This document shows positions 1 through 8,485 of a stretch of 64,000 nt of DNA, piece after piece. Position 1 is the first letter of the stretch. Each line of letters starts with the position of its first letter. The stretch lies in assembly GCA_016125095.1 (NCBI GenBank), contig WGMK01000016.1, positions 185,127 through 249,126 of the forward strand, written 5' to 3'. The notes below the pieces were generated by a model that was given only the letters and a program-made list of their open reading frames with translations, was not told the DNA's origin and made no database searches. The position numbers were made by a program, and so were the translations under genes. Source of the DNA: Candidatus Hydrogenedens sp. (GTDB taxonomy: Bacteria > Hydrogenedentota > Hydrogenedentia > Hydrogenedentales > JAEUWI01).

Positions 1-572
1 CCGATGGACTGCAGGTGTTCGACGGCCATGCTGTAGCGCTCGCGCCATTTGCGCATCACGCCGGAGCGGACATTGTCGACAATCAGATCGCCCACCATAA
101 GGCAGAGAATTTCGTAGGCATCGAGCAGGAACGTCACGGCACCATGCGGGTCGCCGCCTTCGTCATAGCTCTGCAGCACGCGGGCGGTGTCGGTGAGTGC
201 TTCCTTCACCCCGTCCCAGTTGCTCTCGTAGGCAATCTCGATGCCGTTGACCACTTGATCGAGACAGGCATCGACCCACTGGTCGGCGGGGGCGCCGGCG
301 TCGGCCAGGTTCACCTGTCGCTGAAAGCGGCCGAGCACGGTCAGCAGGCGCTGCGTGGGGTCGGCGTCCATGTAGGGTTCGGGGGCGGCATCGCCCGAGG
401 TAACCTGCGTGTCGGGTGCCATGGCGGCGCGGCTCTCCGATTCGTACGTGTCGTCGTCCACGGTGAAGCCTTCTTCCTGGACAGCTTCTGCGGTGCTGGC
501 GGCATCGGAGCGATCGCCCCAGAGACGGCGGCCCGCTTCGGCCCAGGTTCCTGAACGTTTCCCAAATCGCAC
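1..572 (-). CDS. Hypothetical protein, 3' end cut by window edge
   Basis: About 190 residues are visible and the frame is still open at base 1, so the C-terminus is missing. I chose the GTG at 570-572 because a GGAGGT lies 7 nt upstream; a GTG two codons earlier sits too close to that ribosome site. The protein starts basic (RFGKRSGTWAEAG), passes through an acidic, low-complexity stretch and ends in helical sequence rich in Leu, Val and Asp. No signal peptide, membrane segment or family motif is visible. It lies 121 bp downstream of the amidase gene on the same strand, so it could be co-transcribed, but an AT palindrome in the gap hints at separate control. Function unknown. Codon-phase and residue composition support a real gene; the other frames here read as Arg/Pro-rich noise. 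Confidence 0.6.
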   Translation of the reverse strand, partial: MRFGKRSGTWAEAGRRLWGDRSDAASTAEAVQEEGFTVDDDTYESESRAAMAPDTQVTSGDAAPEPYMDADPTQRLLTVLGRFQRQVNLADAGAPADQWVDACLDQVVNGIEIAYESNWDGVKEALTDTARVLQSYDEGGDPHGAVTFLLDAYEILCLMVGDLIVDNVRSGVMRKWRERYSMAVEHLQSI

Positions 573-619
573 TTTCCACACCTCCGTTGATCCAGTGTAG
601 CATAAAGCGCACTCTGGAG

Positions 620-631
620 CAATATATATTG
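620..631. promoter_or_regulatory. AT-rich perfect palindrome upstream of the left-edge gene
   Basis: A 12-bp perfect palindrome, CAATATATATTG, lies 48 bp upstream of the GTG start at 572. It resembles in base pattern the 14-bp palindrome in front of the amidase gene (2848-2861). A second inverted repeat, TGTCCG/CGGACA with a 13-nt spacer, occupies 639-663. Seen directly; a role as operator or promoter core is inference, since no convincing -35 box sits at the right distance. Confidence 0.35.
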
Positions 632-693
632 TGCCGAATGTCCGCTAAGCCAGACTTCGGACACTAAATATACGACCGGACGACCCGGCAGGT

Positions 694-2757
694 TCAATTC
701 TCGAAGTATTCCAACAGCGCGCGATGTATGGCCTCGGCATACCAGCCGCGCCAGTCAGGATCAGCCAGGCGCTCGCGGTCGGTCGGGTTGTTCATGTTCG
801 CGGTCTCGAGCAGTACCTTGGTGGGAACCAGGTTATTGCGGAGTACAGCAGGCACATAGGCCGTATTCTTGCCCTGTCGGATGACGTTGCGGATGGGGTC
901 GCCGTGGCGGTTCACGGCAATCTGCGGATTGGCATTGCGGAGCTGCTTGATGATGACTTCGGCGAAGTTGCGCGATACCGCCTCGTCGCGGGTGCGATCT
1001 TCTCCTGTCGTGGTCACTGCGGAGTGCCCATTGGTTTCGAGGTAGCTGGCGTAAATCACGCCGGAGGGCAATTCGCGATCGCGGCGGTACTTGGCGCCGG
1101 GCACATAAATCATGGTGCCGCGCATGTTCGCGAAAAGCGCATCGCAGTGGATGCTGATAAAGACCACCTTGCGGGGGTCGATACCGCCCTTGAGTTCCTT
1201 GTTGTAGATATCGTTTGCCAGGTACCAGCGGAGGTTGGCGCTTATCTTCGCGTTCTGGTTGAGGTAGCGCGGATTGGTGAGCAGTTCTTCCTGGCGATCG
1301 AAGGCGAAGCGCGTGGCATCGGTCTTGTTGAAGCCCTGCTTCGGATCCGTCAGCGTCATGTACACCTTGGCGCGGCTGTTGGTCTCGAGGGTTTCCTTGA
1401 GCCGGCAGGCGATGTCGTAGTTCAGTTCGTCTTCGTACAGGCCGGCCGCCGCGTACATGGCGCCGGTGTCCTCGCCGCCGTGGCCGGGATCGATGATCAC
1501 GACGACGCCGTCGAGGTCTTTGGACTCGACACGCTGTCCCCGCTGGCGTTCTGCCTCGACGCGCACGCTGTCGTAGTTGCTGCGCTGCACGCTGCCCTTG
1601 GGCCAGTAGCGGTCGGAAAGCATCTCAAGCGGAATGCGGATCATCTCGCCGGGTTCGATCTTGCGCGGGTCGGCAATTCCGCTGCGTGCCAGCACGATGC
1701 GGCACGCGTCGTGAATGTCTTCATTCGTGCGGTAATCGGTAAAGCGTACGACGACGGAGGTGTACACCGCTTCGCCGCGCTGGATGGGGTACGCGGCGTA
1801 TTCGCCCTGGTCGTCCTTGCCGTACACGAGGGTGGAATCGGCGAACTCCACGGGACCGGAATCCGCCTCGCCCTCGGCGAGCACGCCGCCGGCCACGGCG
1901 TCGGCTGCCACCAGCACCGGCACGCCGGTAGGCGCCGGGCGATCGAACTCGGGCTCCGGAGCGGAATCGACCGCGAGTTTCGTTTCGGGCTCCGGTTTCG
2001 GTGCGGGTGCAGGCTGGGGGGCGGCCTCGGGTTCGGGCTTGGCCTGGCGGCGCGGATCGGCGGCCGCGCGCATCTCCGGCTTCGGCGCGGTTTGCTGCAC
2101 GACTTCATGCACGGTTTCCGCGGGCGCGGGCGTCGCGACCACAATCGGTTCCATCAACGGCGCCGCCGGCTCGGGCGGGGGGGCCGGGCGGTTCGGCGAA
2201 AGCGCCCGGAACGCCTCTTTCAGCAGTTCGTGCGGAATCAGAATGCGATCGCCCTGGCGCAGGGCCGCGCCCTTACCCAGGTTTTTTTCGTGCCGCATGA
2301 TCGCGGCGACGGCGCGGTCGCGTCCGGTAAACCAATCCGCAATGGCGTGCCACGTTTCCTGCCCCTGAGAGCCGCTGAAGGAAACGGTATGCCACCAGCC
2401 TGCTTCGTCGCAGTAGTCGTAGGGGAACAGGCGCTCGATGAGTACGCGCTGGGTGGCGCCGTTAAGCTGCGGATACGGCACCGCGACGGACTGCCGGTCG
2501 CGGTAGAGCCGCCAGGTATTGGTGTCGGCCAACAGGCTGACAAAGAAGGATTCGGCAGCGTCACCATCGGGGGGGCGGCATTCGAGGAAGAGAAACTGTC
2601 CGTCGCGGATTGCGGCGAACACGCCATCGTCCATACGTTCGCGGACGACTACGGCGGCATGCGCGGCGAAGCCGGAAAGGGCGCACCCTGTGGCTAACAG
2701 GATACTTACGGTGCGGCGGAGCGATTTTCGATTCAGTCGATGCTGGCGCACGGACAT
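694..2757 (-). CDS. Secreted N-acetylmuramoyl-L-alanine amidase (Amidase_3) with LysM-like segments
   Basis: 687 residues. It should cleave the amide bond between MurNAc and the stem peptide in the periplasm, for cell separation or wall turnover. Residues 1 to about 33 form a signal peptide (basic start, hydrophobic core, ending AHAA). Two LysM-like stretches follow (about 150-175 and 325-375, with RQGDRILIP and EPGEMIRIP), separated by a Pro/Glu/Ala-rich linker. The catalytic domain runs from about 412 to the end and shows the Zn set: His in DPGHGG, Glu in LYEDELN, His in SIHCDA and the catalytic Glu in LLETANMNN. The frame stays open 83 codons further upstream, but the ATG at 2755-2757 begins the signal peptide and has AAGG nearby, and the promoter lies inside the longer frame. 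The domain order resembles AmiC-type enzymes with an unusual, long linker. Domain call confident; the LysM call is tentative. Confidence 0.9.
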   Translation of the reverse strand: MSVRQHRLNRKSLRRTVSILLATGCALSGFAAHAAVVVRERMDDGVFAAIRDGQFLFLECRPPDGDAAESFFVSLLADTNTWRLYRDRQSVAVPYPQLNGATQRVLIERLFPYDYCDEAGWWHTVSFSGSQGQETWHAIADWFTGRDRAVAAIMRHEKNLGKGAALRQGDRILIPHELLKEAFRALSPNRPAPPPEPAAPLMEPIVVATPAPAETVHEVVQQTAPKPEMRAAADPRRQAKPEPEAAPQPAPAPKPEPETKLAVDSAPEPEFDRPAPTGVPVLVAADAVAGGVLAEGEADSGPVEFADSTLVYGKDDQGEYAAYPIQRGEAVYTSVVVRFTDYRTNEDIHDACRIVLARSGIADPRKIEPGEMIRIPLEMLSDRYWPKGSVQRSNYDSVRVEAERQRGQRVESKDLDGVVVIIDPGHGGEDTGAMYAAAGLYEDELNYDIACRLKETLETNSRAKVYMTLTDPKQGFNKTDATRFAFDRQEELLTNPRYLNQNAKISANLRWYLANDIYNKELKGGIDPRKVVFISIHCDALFANMRGTMIYVPGAKYRRDRELPSGVIYASYLETNGHSAVTTTGEDRTRDEAVSRNFAEVIIKQLRNANPQIAVNRHGDPIRNVIRQGKNTAYVPAVLRNNLVPTKVLLETANMNNPTDRERLADPDWRGWYAEAIHRALLEYFEN

Positions 2758-2812
2758 CCCTACCTTGAAAGGGCGGCGAAGCCCTCCCGGCTGCTTACCC
2801 CATGTTTCCTGC

Positions 2813-2861
2813 GTTGTACTATATACAACAGCGGACCGCTTCGCAAGCACTATATATAGTG
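2813..2861 (-). promoter_or_regulatory. Amidase promoter with two palindromic operators
   Basis: On the minus strand a -35 TTGCGA (2841-2846) and a -10 TATAGT (2818-2823) are separated by exactly 17 nt, putting transcription start near 2811, about 54 nt before the amidase ATG. A 14-bp perfect palindrome CACTATATATAGTG (2848-2861) sits just upstream of the -35. An inverted repeat GTTGTA-5nt-TACAAC (2813-2829) covers the -10. Two symmetric sites on one promoter suggest regulator binding; which regulator is unknown. Confidence 0.5.
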
Positions 2862-2899
2862 TCAGTGGGTTCGGGGAGCGGGCGTCCGGCACAACGAAG

Positions 2900-2923
2900 A
2901 ACGGCGCGCCGAAGCGCGCCGTT
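2900..2923 (-). terminator. UUCG-loop hairpin ending the polysaccharide operon
   Basis: Perfect 10-bp stem (AACGGCGCGC/GCGCGCCGTT) with a TTCG loop on the minus strand, followed by CTTCGTTG, which is only weakly T-rich. It lies 90 bp past the stop of the gene at 3014-3739 and upstream of the amidase promoter, as expected for a terminator isolating the two units. A perfect TATAAT (minus strand, 2969-2974) between the stop and the hairpin, with a weak TTGCGC 17 nt away, could make it an attenuator instead. Confidence 0.5.
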
Positions 2924-3013
2924 GGTCCCCTCCGTAAGGAACCCTGGCAGGCTCCCCACAGGCTGTCAATTATAGGAAGTTCGTCATCTCTGCGCAAACG
3001 GAGCAAGTGGACA

Positions 3014-3739
3014 TTATTGGGGCAGCGATATAAGGAGGCTGCGGGACCGTTCGCGGACGGCCTCGAGAGGTGCGGTCAGCCCGAGCCGGGCCAGCGCGCG
3101 TGCGCGTGCCGGGTCGGTGGTCGCACGCGCTTCCGCCCAGGCCGCGGCGGACCAGTCCTCGGGGAAATCGACCGGTTCGCGGCCCTCGGCCTGAGCTGCG
3201 AGGGCGCGGTAGTACCGCTGCGCCGCCTCGATGGATTCCTGGGCCGCAGCCACGGGCACACCCGACGGGCGGGAATCGACAAAGGCGTCGAGTTCTGTCC
3301 AAGCGCCGGCACGCACCAGGCATTCGGCGTGGCCTGCGAAGGCCCGGAGCAACAGCGCGGGATCGATTTCAGCGAGGGCGTAGTCTTCGGCTGCTGCGGC
3401 GTAGTGGTCTTCGGCTTCGAGCTGACTGCCGTCCGCCAGCGCCTGATCGCCCAGCTGAAGCTCGAGGTGGCGGCGGTTCTTGAGTCCCTCGAAGCGCGCA
3501 TTGCGCGCCAGCGCGAAGTGGGTACGGGCTTCTTCGGGCGCGCCGCCCTCGAGGCGCCGGAGGCCCTCGTCGAGCAGCATTTCACCCACGGTGTCGTCCT
3601 GCATGCGTACCAACCCGGGGGCGCGCGAGAACAGGGTGTAGGTGCCCAGCATGAAGAGCGCGAAGGCGCCCAGCAGCGACACCATCAGCATGCCGAACTG
3701 GAAGTCGCGTTCCTGGCGCTGTTCGCGGGCGGGCGTCAT
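3014..3739 (-). CDS. Single-pass membrane protein with TPR-like helical domain
   Basis: 241 residues. A short charged N-terminus is followed by one membrane helix at about residues 16-37 (FGMLMVSLLGAFALFMLGTY). The rest is alanine-rich and helical, with TPR-like periodicity (EEARTHFALARNARFEG and similar), so it should be anchored by its N-terminus with a soluble repeat domain. Its ATG overlaps the stop of the upstream O-antigen-ligase-like gene by ATGA, so the two are translationally coupled and probably act together, for instance as an assembly or chain-length partner in surface polysaccharide export. No catalytic motif is visible. Function is inferred only from context. Confidence 0.7.
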   Translation of the reverse strand: MTPAREQRQERDFQFGMLMVSLLGAFALFMLGTYTLFSRAPGLVRMQDDTVGEMLLDEGLRRLEGGAPEEARTHFALARNARFEGLKNRRHLELQLGDQALADGSQLEAEDHYAAAAEDYALAEIDPALLLRAFAGHAECLVRAGAWTELDAFVDSRPSGVPVAAAQESIEAAQRYYRALAAQAEGREPVDFPEDWSAAAWAEARATTDPARARALARLGLTAPLEAVRERSRSLLISLPQ

Positions 3740-6618
3740 GACTGGCCCTCCTGCTCGCGCTTGAAAGCCTGGTACTCCTCAATCATTTGCGAATACCCCG
3801 GCACGGTGCGGTCCATCCTCGCAAGCTGGGTGTTGAACTCGAACTCGGCCTCAGCGAGACGGCCCGCCTTCCAGAGCCGCACGGCAAGGTTCCATCGAAT
3901 CGGCAGCGCGGAGGGCACGAGGGCGGCAGCCTGGCGTGCGGCGGTGAGCGCGGCTTCCTCGCTGCCCTGTGCAGCAAAGGCCAGCGATCGGGCATGAAAC
4001 ACGCGCCCAAGATCCTGCCCATCGAGATACGGCCCGATTAGCGTAGAGATCCGGAGCACCTCGTCGTGCGCGCCGATGGCCGAGTCCATGTCGACGACGG
4101 GCAGCAGCACGGAGGCGGTCACCTCGAGGGGCAGCGTATGGTTCTCCAGTTCGCTTTCACAGAGCCTTCCGAGCCAGGCCCACTCGGCAATCAAGTCGTC
4201 GCTGCCGGCGGTGTCCATCGCGTGGGCGTAGGTGGAAACGGTGTCGAGGGCAGAGCGGAGCTTTTCCCAGTCGGCGTCTTCGAGCGCGGCGAGAATCCTG
4301 TCGAGCGGCTCGAGCGCCTGCAACAACTTCGGATCCTGGATATCGAGCCGGGCGCGCCACGCGGCGAGGGCTTCGCGCTTGGCGCCGGGCGGGGCGGACT
4401 CGGCCACGGCGCCCCACAGGGCCATGCGATTGGGATAGGCAGGAAGCGCCAGCGCGAGGTATTCTGATTCGAGCCCGGTGCCGAGGCTGCGCTCGATACT
4501 CATCAGATCCAGCGCGCATCCGGCGCCGTAAGCCGGGAGCCGTTCCTGACGCAGCGCCACGGCGAGGGCGCGGCTGGCTTCGAGACGCCATCGCTCTGTG
4601 CGGCCGTCGGCCTCGAACACGCGGCGGAAAATCTTCCACGAGGGGCTGTGTTCGGGTTGGGCGCGCACACTTCGCGACGCAATCTCGATGGCGTAGTCGT
4701 AGTCTCCCGACTCGATCGCTTGGTCGGCCGCGAGCCACCACAGCCCCGGGTGCGTCTCGCGCGTATACTTCACCTCGTCGCGCCAATACGAGCGGGCCTC
4801 GTCGCGAAGCGTGTCGCTGGATTCAAGTTTGCCTTGTCGCGAAGCGGCTACGGCCAGCGCGCCATAGGCCGGGGCGAAGTCTTCGCAGATATCGAGGGCC
4901 GCCTGCGCGGGCTGACGCGCCGCTTCGAACTCGGCTGGATTCTCAGCGATGCGCGCCAGAAAGCGGGCTTGGTCGGCCAGCAGATCGGGATCGTAGGGTT
5001 CGATACTGACGGCCTCTCGATACGCGCTCGCGGCGGACTGCGTATCGCCGAGCCGGTCCTGCGTGCGCGCCAAATCCTTCCACAGCCGCGCCCCGGCGAA
5101 GGGATACGACGACGCAGCGATGAGGTCGCTCCGCGCGGCGGCCATGGCGGCATCGGCGTGGTTGATCCCCTCGAAGGTATCGGCCCATTCCCAGGCGCCG
5201 CGCGCGCGCTGGTGCATCCATTCCATGTGGAACCCGGCCAGCAGGGCGGCTGCCGCGCCTGCGGCGAGCAGGGTCTGGTTGAAGCTCGTGAAGACCCTCG
5301 TAATCATGCTGACGGGCTCGCGGCGGGCGTGCACGGCGAAGAGCAGGCCGAGCAGCAAGAAGAACAAGCCGCCGGATACGGGCGTGTGCAGGTTAAAGCC
5401 GAACTGCCCGTCGACGATGATGGCGGTGAACGCGGCGAGGAAGGCTTCGCCCAGGCGGCGCGCCGCGCGGTCGGGGTGCATGGCCAACTGCGCCGAGCGG
5501 AAGAGCGCGACCAGCCAGACCGCCAGCAGCGACGCCGCACCGGCGACGCCGGTCTCGAGGGCGGTCTCGAGCAGCTCGTTGTGCACGTGGTCGTTCTTCA
5601 TGTGGTAGAGATTGAACCAGCGCTGCTCGAAGAGGGACCAGAACAGGGGATTCTCGGCGGAATAACGGCCGGGCCCGAAACCCGCCAGCGGCCGTTCGAA
5701 AAACATGGCGGCCGCGCCCTGGAAGCTGTTGAGCCGCAGAATCCACGCGCTGTCGATCGGCAGCGTCACGCGCGGGTTCCCCTCGAGCCAGGCCGTGGCG
5801 GCCAGCACGCCCGTGGCCGCGACCCCCAGCAGAATGCCGACGAGGGCGAGGGGCGCCTGCGTGGGGCCCGCCAGCCGCCGGACGATTTTGGCGAGCACCA
5901 AAACCGCTGCGGCCGCGGCAAGCGCCAGGATACCGGCGCGCATGCCGGTCTGGTTGAGGTGCCAGGCCAGAAGGGCGACGGCGGGCAGCAGCCAAAGCAG
6001 GCGGCGGCGCGGACCATCGGCCAGCGCGATGCCGCAACACAGCGCGATGACCAGCGCGTGGCCGGCGAAGTTCGGGTGGCCGTAGGTGGACGGCAGACCG
6101 GTGTATTCGTAGCGGTCGGTGATGGCCCAGGGAAAGGGGTCGAAGCCGGCGCGCTGGGCAACGGCGTAGAGGCTGGAACAGGCGACGGCTGCGACGATGC
6201 CGCCGAAAAGCATGCGGACCTGGCCAATGCGCTCGCAGGCGGCGGGCATCATGAAGGCCATCAGCGTGAAGCTGATCCACGGCACGACGGTGTAGAGGCT
6301 GCGCCAGGGCTGCTCGCAAAACGCGGGCGCCAGGCCATGCACCAGCAGAAACAGGATAAGCGACCAGCCTATCCAGCCATCGGGGATGGTGCGGCTGCCG
6401 CCGCGCAGGTTGCCCAACAGCCACACCGCGGCCGTAAGCGCGGCGATAACGGCGGTCAGCGCATACTTTGGGGGACCGGCGGGGTCCTGGGTTATCGGCG
6501 AGAGCGCCAGCACGAGGGCGAAGATCCACACCACGGTCAGCGCGCGCATGATGCGCGCATACCAGGCGCCTGGCAGATCGGGGGCACCGATGGAAGCGAA
6601 GAGCGATTCGTTCGGCAT
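3736..6618 (-). CDS. O-antigen ligase/polymerase family membrane protein with C-terminal TPRs
   Basis: 960 residues. The first roughly 450 contain about ten to twelve hydrophobic helices and the Wzy_C/WaaL signature region, including GFGPGRYSAENPLF and the loop DHVHNELLETALETGV. This family joins or polymerises lipid-linked glycans on the periplasmic face of the inner membrane. Residues about 480-960 are soluble and carry TPR-like repeats, such as GDTQSAASAYREAVSIEP, placing it in the O-antigen ligase-plus-TPR subgroup common in uncultured bacteria. It is followed with a 4-bp overlap by the small TPR-like membrane protein and preceded by a heparinase-like gene 48 bp away. Ligase versus polymerase cannot be decided from sequence. 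The Shine-Dalgarno before the ATG at 6616-6618 is weak. Confidence 0.85.
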   Translation of the reverse strand: MPNESLFASIGAPDLPGAWYARIMRALTVVWIFALVLALSPITQDPAGPPKYALTAVIAALTAAVWLLGNLRGGSRTIPDGWIGWSLILFLLVHGLAPAFCEQPWRSLYTVVPWISFTLMAFMMPAACERIGQVRMLFGGIVAAVACSSLYAVAQRAGFDPFPWAITDRYEYTGLPSTYGHPNFAGHALVIALCCGIALADGPRRRLLWLLPAVALLAWHLNQTGMRAGILALAAAAAVLVLAKIVRRLAGPTQAPLALVGILLGVAATGVLAATAWLEGNPRVTLPIDSAWILRLNSFQGAAAMFFERPLAGFGPGRYSAENPLFWSLFEQRWFNLYHMKNDHVHNELLETALETGVAGAASLLAVWLVALFRSAQLAMHPDRAARRLGEAFLAAFTAIIVDGQFGFNLHTPVSGGLFFLLLGLLFAVHARREPVSMITRVFTSFNQTLLAAGAAAALLAGFHMEWMHQRARGAWEWADTFEGINHADAAMAAARSDLIAASSYPFAGARLWKDLARTQDRLGDTQSAASAYREAVSIEPYDPDLLADQARFLARIAENPAEFEAARQPAQAALDICEDFAPAYGALAVAASRQGKLESSDTLRDEARSYWRDEVKYTRETHPGLWWLAADQAIESGDYDYAIEIASRSVRAQPEHSPSWKIFRRVFEADGRTERWRLEASRALAVALRQERLPAYGAGCALDLMSIERSLGTGLESEYLALALPAYPNRMALWGAVAESAPPGAKREALAAWRARLDIQDPKLLQALEPLDRILAALEDADWEKLRSALDTVSTYAHAMDTAGSDDLIAEWAWLGRLCESELENHTLPLEVTASVLLPVVDMDSAIGAHDEVLRISTLIGPYLDGQDLGRVFHARSLAFAAQGSEEAALTAARQAAALVPSALPIRWNLAVRLWKAGRLAEAEFEFNTQLARMDRTVPGYSQMIEEYQAFKREQEGQS

Positions 6619-6666
6619 CAGGCCGGGGCCGCCGTCCGGTGGATGTGCTGCGCGCGTATCATGCCC

Positions 6667-8355
6667 TTACGCTACCACATCGGAGGGCCGCTCGCGCGAG
6701 ATGCGGTAGCAAGTTTCCGGCGACCGCGACGGCGCGGAGGTCAGCTCGAAACGATGTGCGGGGCAGCCGCGTCCGAATTCCGGAAAGTACCAGCCTTCGG
6801 GTGGCGAGGAATGCGGGGGATGGTGCGCCAGGGCGCCTGCTTCGGCAGTAAGCCAAAGCCGATGGCCGTCGCGCTCAAGCCGGAACGCCCCGCCCTCGGC
6901 TGTGACAACGACCTCCGGATGCAGCAGGATGCGTGTTGTCAGCACCTCGTCGCGTGCGCATTGCGCCGCATCGCGGACCTCCAAACCTGACTCGGATAGC
7001 GTCAGGGTCCGGGCATAGGCGGCGGGCCGGAAGCCGTCGTGCCGGATGCGCAGCCGGAGTCCGGTGTCGTCGGCGACGGCTTCGGGGATGGTAACGGTGC
7101 AGCGGCGTCCGACCCGGAACACGCCCCAGGTGTCGATGGGCTGGCGTCCGCCGAGCGAGGCGCAGTTGTGCGCGCGCACGCTACGGCAATGGGCACGCCA
7201 GGGACTCTCCGCATAGCCGTGGACGCCCGTATCGACCACGAAGCGCGCGCTCCCGAAGGAGAGTTCGTAGCTGCCCAAATCCGCGTGCGCGTGGCCGGGC
7301 TGGTAGGCAGGCTCGGGACCGCAGGCTTTGACGATGCAGTGCAGCGAAGACGCGCCTGCCACGCCGATGTAGTAGCCGGAGTCCTCGAGCGCGCGCGAAG
7401 CCAGTGCTGCGGGCACGTCATCGACCTCCGTTACCGCGCGGGCGAACGCAATCAGGCTTCTTGTATCGGGGGCCTCGCCGAATACGCTGTCGCCGAAGAG
7501 CGGGATACCGCCATCGGGATGGCACACCTGTTCCAGCCACGATGCCATGCGTCGAATCGCGTCGCGGAGGTAGACGGGCTTGTCGCGGTAACTGGCGTAA
7601 GCCAGCAGCAGGTCGTCGAGCACGAGCGCGTGGTACATCGGACTCCGCTCGTAGTGGCCGCCATCGGGCAAGATCTGTTCGGCCACCTCGGCCTCGAGCA
7701 GTTGGCGGCCCTGCCACGAGGCATCGCCGCCGAGCAGATTGCCTGCCACGGCGAGGGCGCAGGCGTTCTTCAGCAGGTGGTTGGCGCGGACGTCCCACTC
7801 GATCGATTGCAGCAGCCAGGCGGTCTGCTGCGCGTAGCTGGCGCACAATGCGTCGTCCGGCGCATCCATTTGGGCCGCCGCCAGCGCCCAGTGCAGCAGC
7901 CGGTTCGAAACGCAATACGAATCCCACGCGATGTCTGTGCCCGGCGGATTACGGTCAATCCAGTCGCGCATCCAACGCGCGAGCAGCGGGGTGTCGTCCG
8001 CCTCAAGCGCCGGGGCGAACGCAAAGGAATGCAACTGGTAGGCCCAGAGGCGCCCGTGGGACCGCTCCCGCCAGGGCGGCGATTCGTGCGGACCGCTCGC
8101 GGCATGATGGAATTCGAAGCGTCCCTCGCGCAGCGCATCGCGCTGACGCGCGTCGGGCGGCAGCGACTCCGCCCGCTGACGCGCGTAATGACGCAGCCGT
8201 TCGAGCGTCTCGGCGTTGAACCGGGGCGCGGGCGAAGGCAGCGGGGCGCGGGGATACCAGCCCGCCTTCCGGCGCGCCAGCATGCGCAAACGCCAGGCGA
8301 GCTGACTGGCACGGAGGTGCCGCACGGTGTGGAAATAAGCAGCAAGACGATTCAC
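6667..8355 (-). CDS. Heparinase II/III-like polysaccharide lyase family protein
   Basis: 562 residues. The N-terminal half is an alpha/alpha-toroid-like domain rich in Trp and Ala (WRERSHGRLWAYQLHSF, WDSYCVSNRLLHWALA). The C-terminal half has the Hepar_II_III beta domain with the diagnostic GHAHADLGSYELSFG at about residue 365. Characterised members cleave uronic-acid polysaccharides by beta-elimination; relatives inside polysaccharide loci are thought to edit or recycle the product. No signal peptide is obvious, so a cytoplasmic location or another export route is possible. Start is GTG at 8353-8355 with no clear Shine-Dalgarno. It is the first gene of the minus-strand operon with the O-antigen-ligase-like gene. 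Family assignment is good; substrate unknown. Confidence 0.85.
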   Translation of the reverse strand: MNRLAAYFHTVRHLRASQLAWRLRMLARRKAGWYPRAPLPSPAPRFNAETLERLRHYARQRAESLPPDARQRDALREGRFEFHHAASGPHESPPWRERSHGRLWAYQLHSFAFAPALEADDTPLLARWMRDWIDRNPPGTDIAWDSYCVSNRLLHWALAAAQMDAPDDALCASYAQQTAWLLQSIEWDVRANHLLKNACALAVAGNLLGGDASWQGRQLLEAEVAEQILPDGGHYERSPMYHALVLDDLLLAYASYRDKPVYLRDAIRRMASWLEQVCHPDGGIPLFGDSVFGEAPDTRSLIAFARAVTEVDDVPAALASRALEDSGYYIGVAGASSLHCIVKACGPEPAYQPGHAHADLGSYELSFGSARFVVDTGVHGYAESPWRAHCRSVRAHNCASLGGRQPIDTWGVFRVGRRCTVTIPEAVADDTGLRLRIRHDGFRPAAYARTLTLSESGLEVRDAAQCARDEVLTTRILLHPEVVVTAEGGAFRLERDGHRLWLTAEAGALAHHPPHSSPPEGWYFPEFGRGCPAHRFELTSAPSRSPETCYRISRERPSDVVA

Positions 8356-8384
8356 AGCGCCAGCTTACGGCGGGGTCGGCGCAT

Positions 8385-8413
8385 TTGACAAGAATTTTCC
8401 AAGACCCTACGAT
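8385..8413 (+). promoter_or_regulatory. Sigma-70-type promoter for the glycosyltransferase at 8486
   Basis: Perfect TTGACA (8385-8390), 17-nt spacer, TACGAT (8408-8413). Predicted start near 8420, about 65 nt before the coding start. It lies in the divergent gap between the heparinase-like gene and the glycosyltransferase. Confidence 0.6.
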
Positions 8414-8485
8414 AGCCGATTGCCGCGCGCGCGGAACGCGATTGCCGCGGCTTGATTGTGGGGCCAAGCTGGAGCTGCCGGGGCA

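Noticed and set aside
724..2697. Long open frame antisense to the amidase gene
   Set aside because: Composition is Gly/Val/His/Arg-rich shadow sequence; the opposite strand has a signal peptide and complete catalytic motifs.
4648..6990. 780-codon frame antisense to the O-antigen-ligase-like gene
   Set aside because: High-GC shadow with no family motif; the other strand has membrane helices and the ligase signature.
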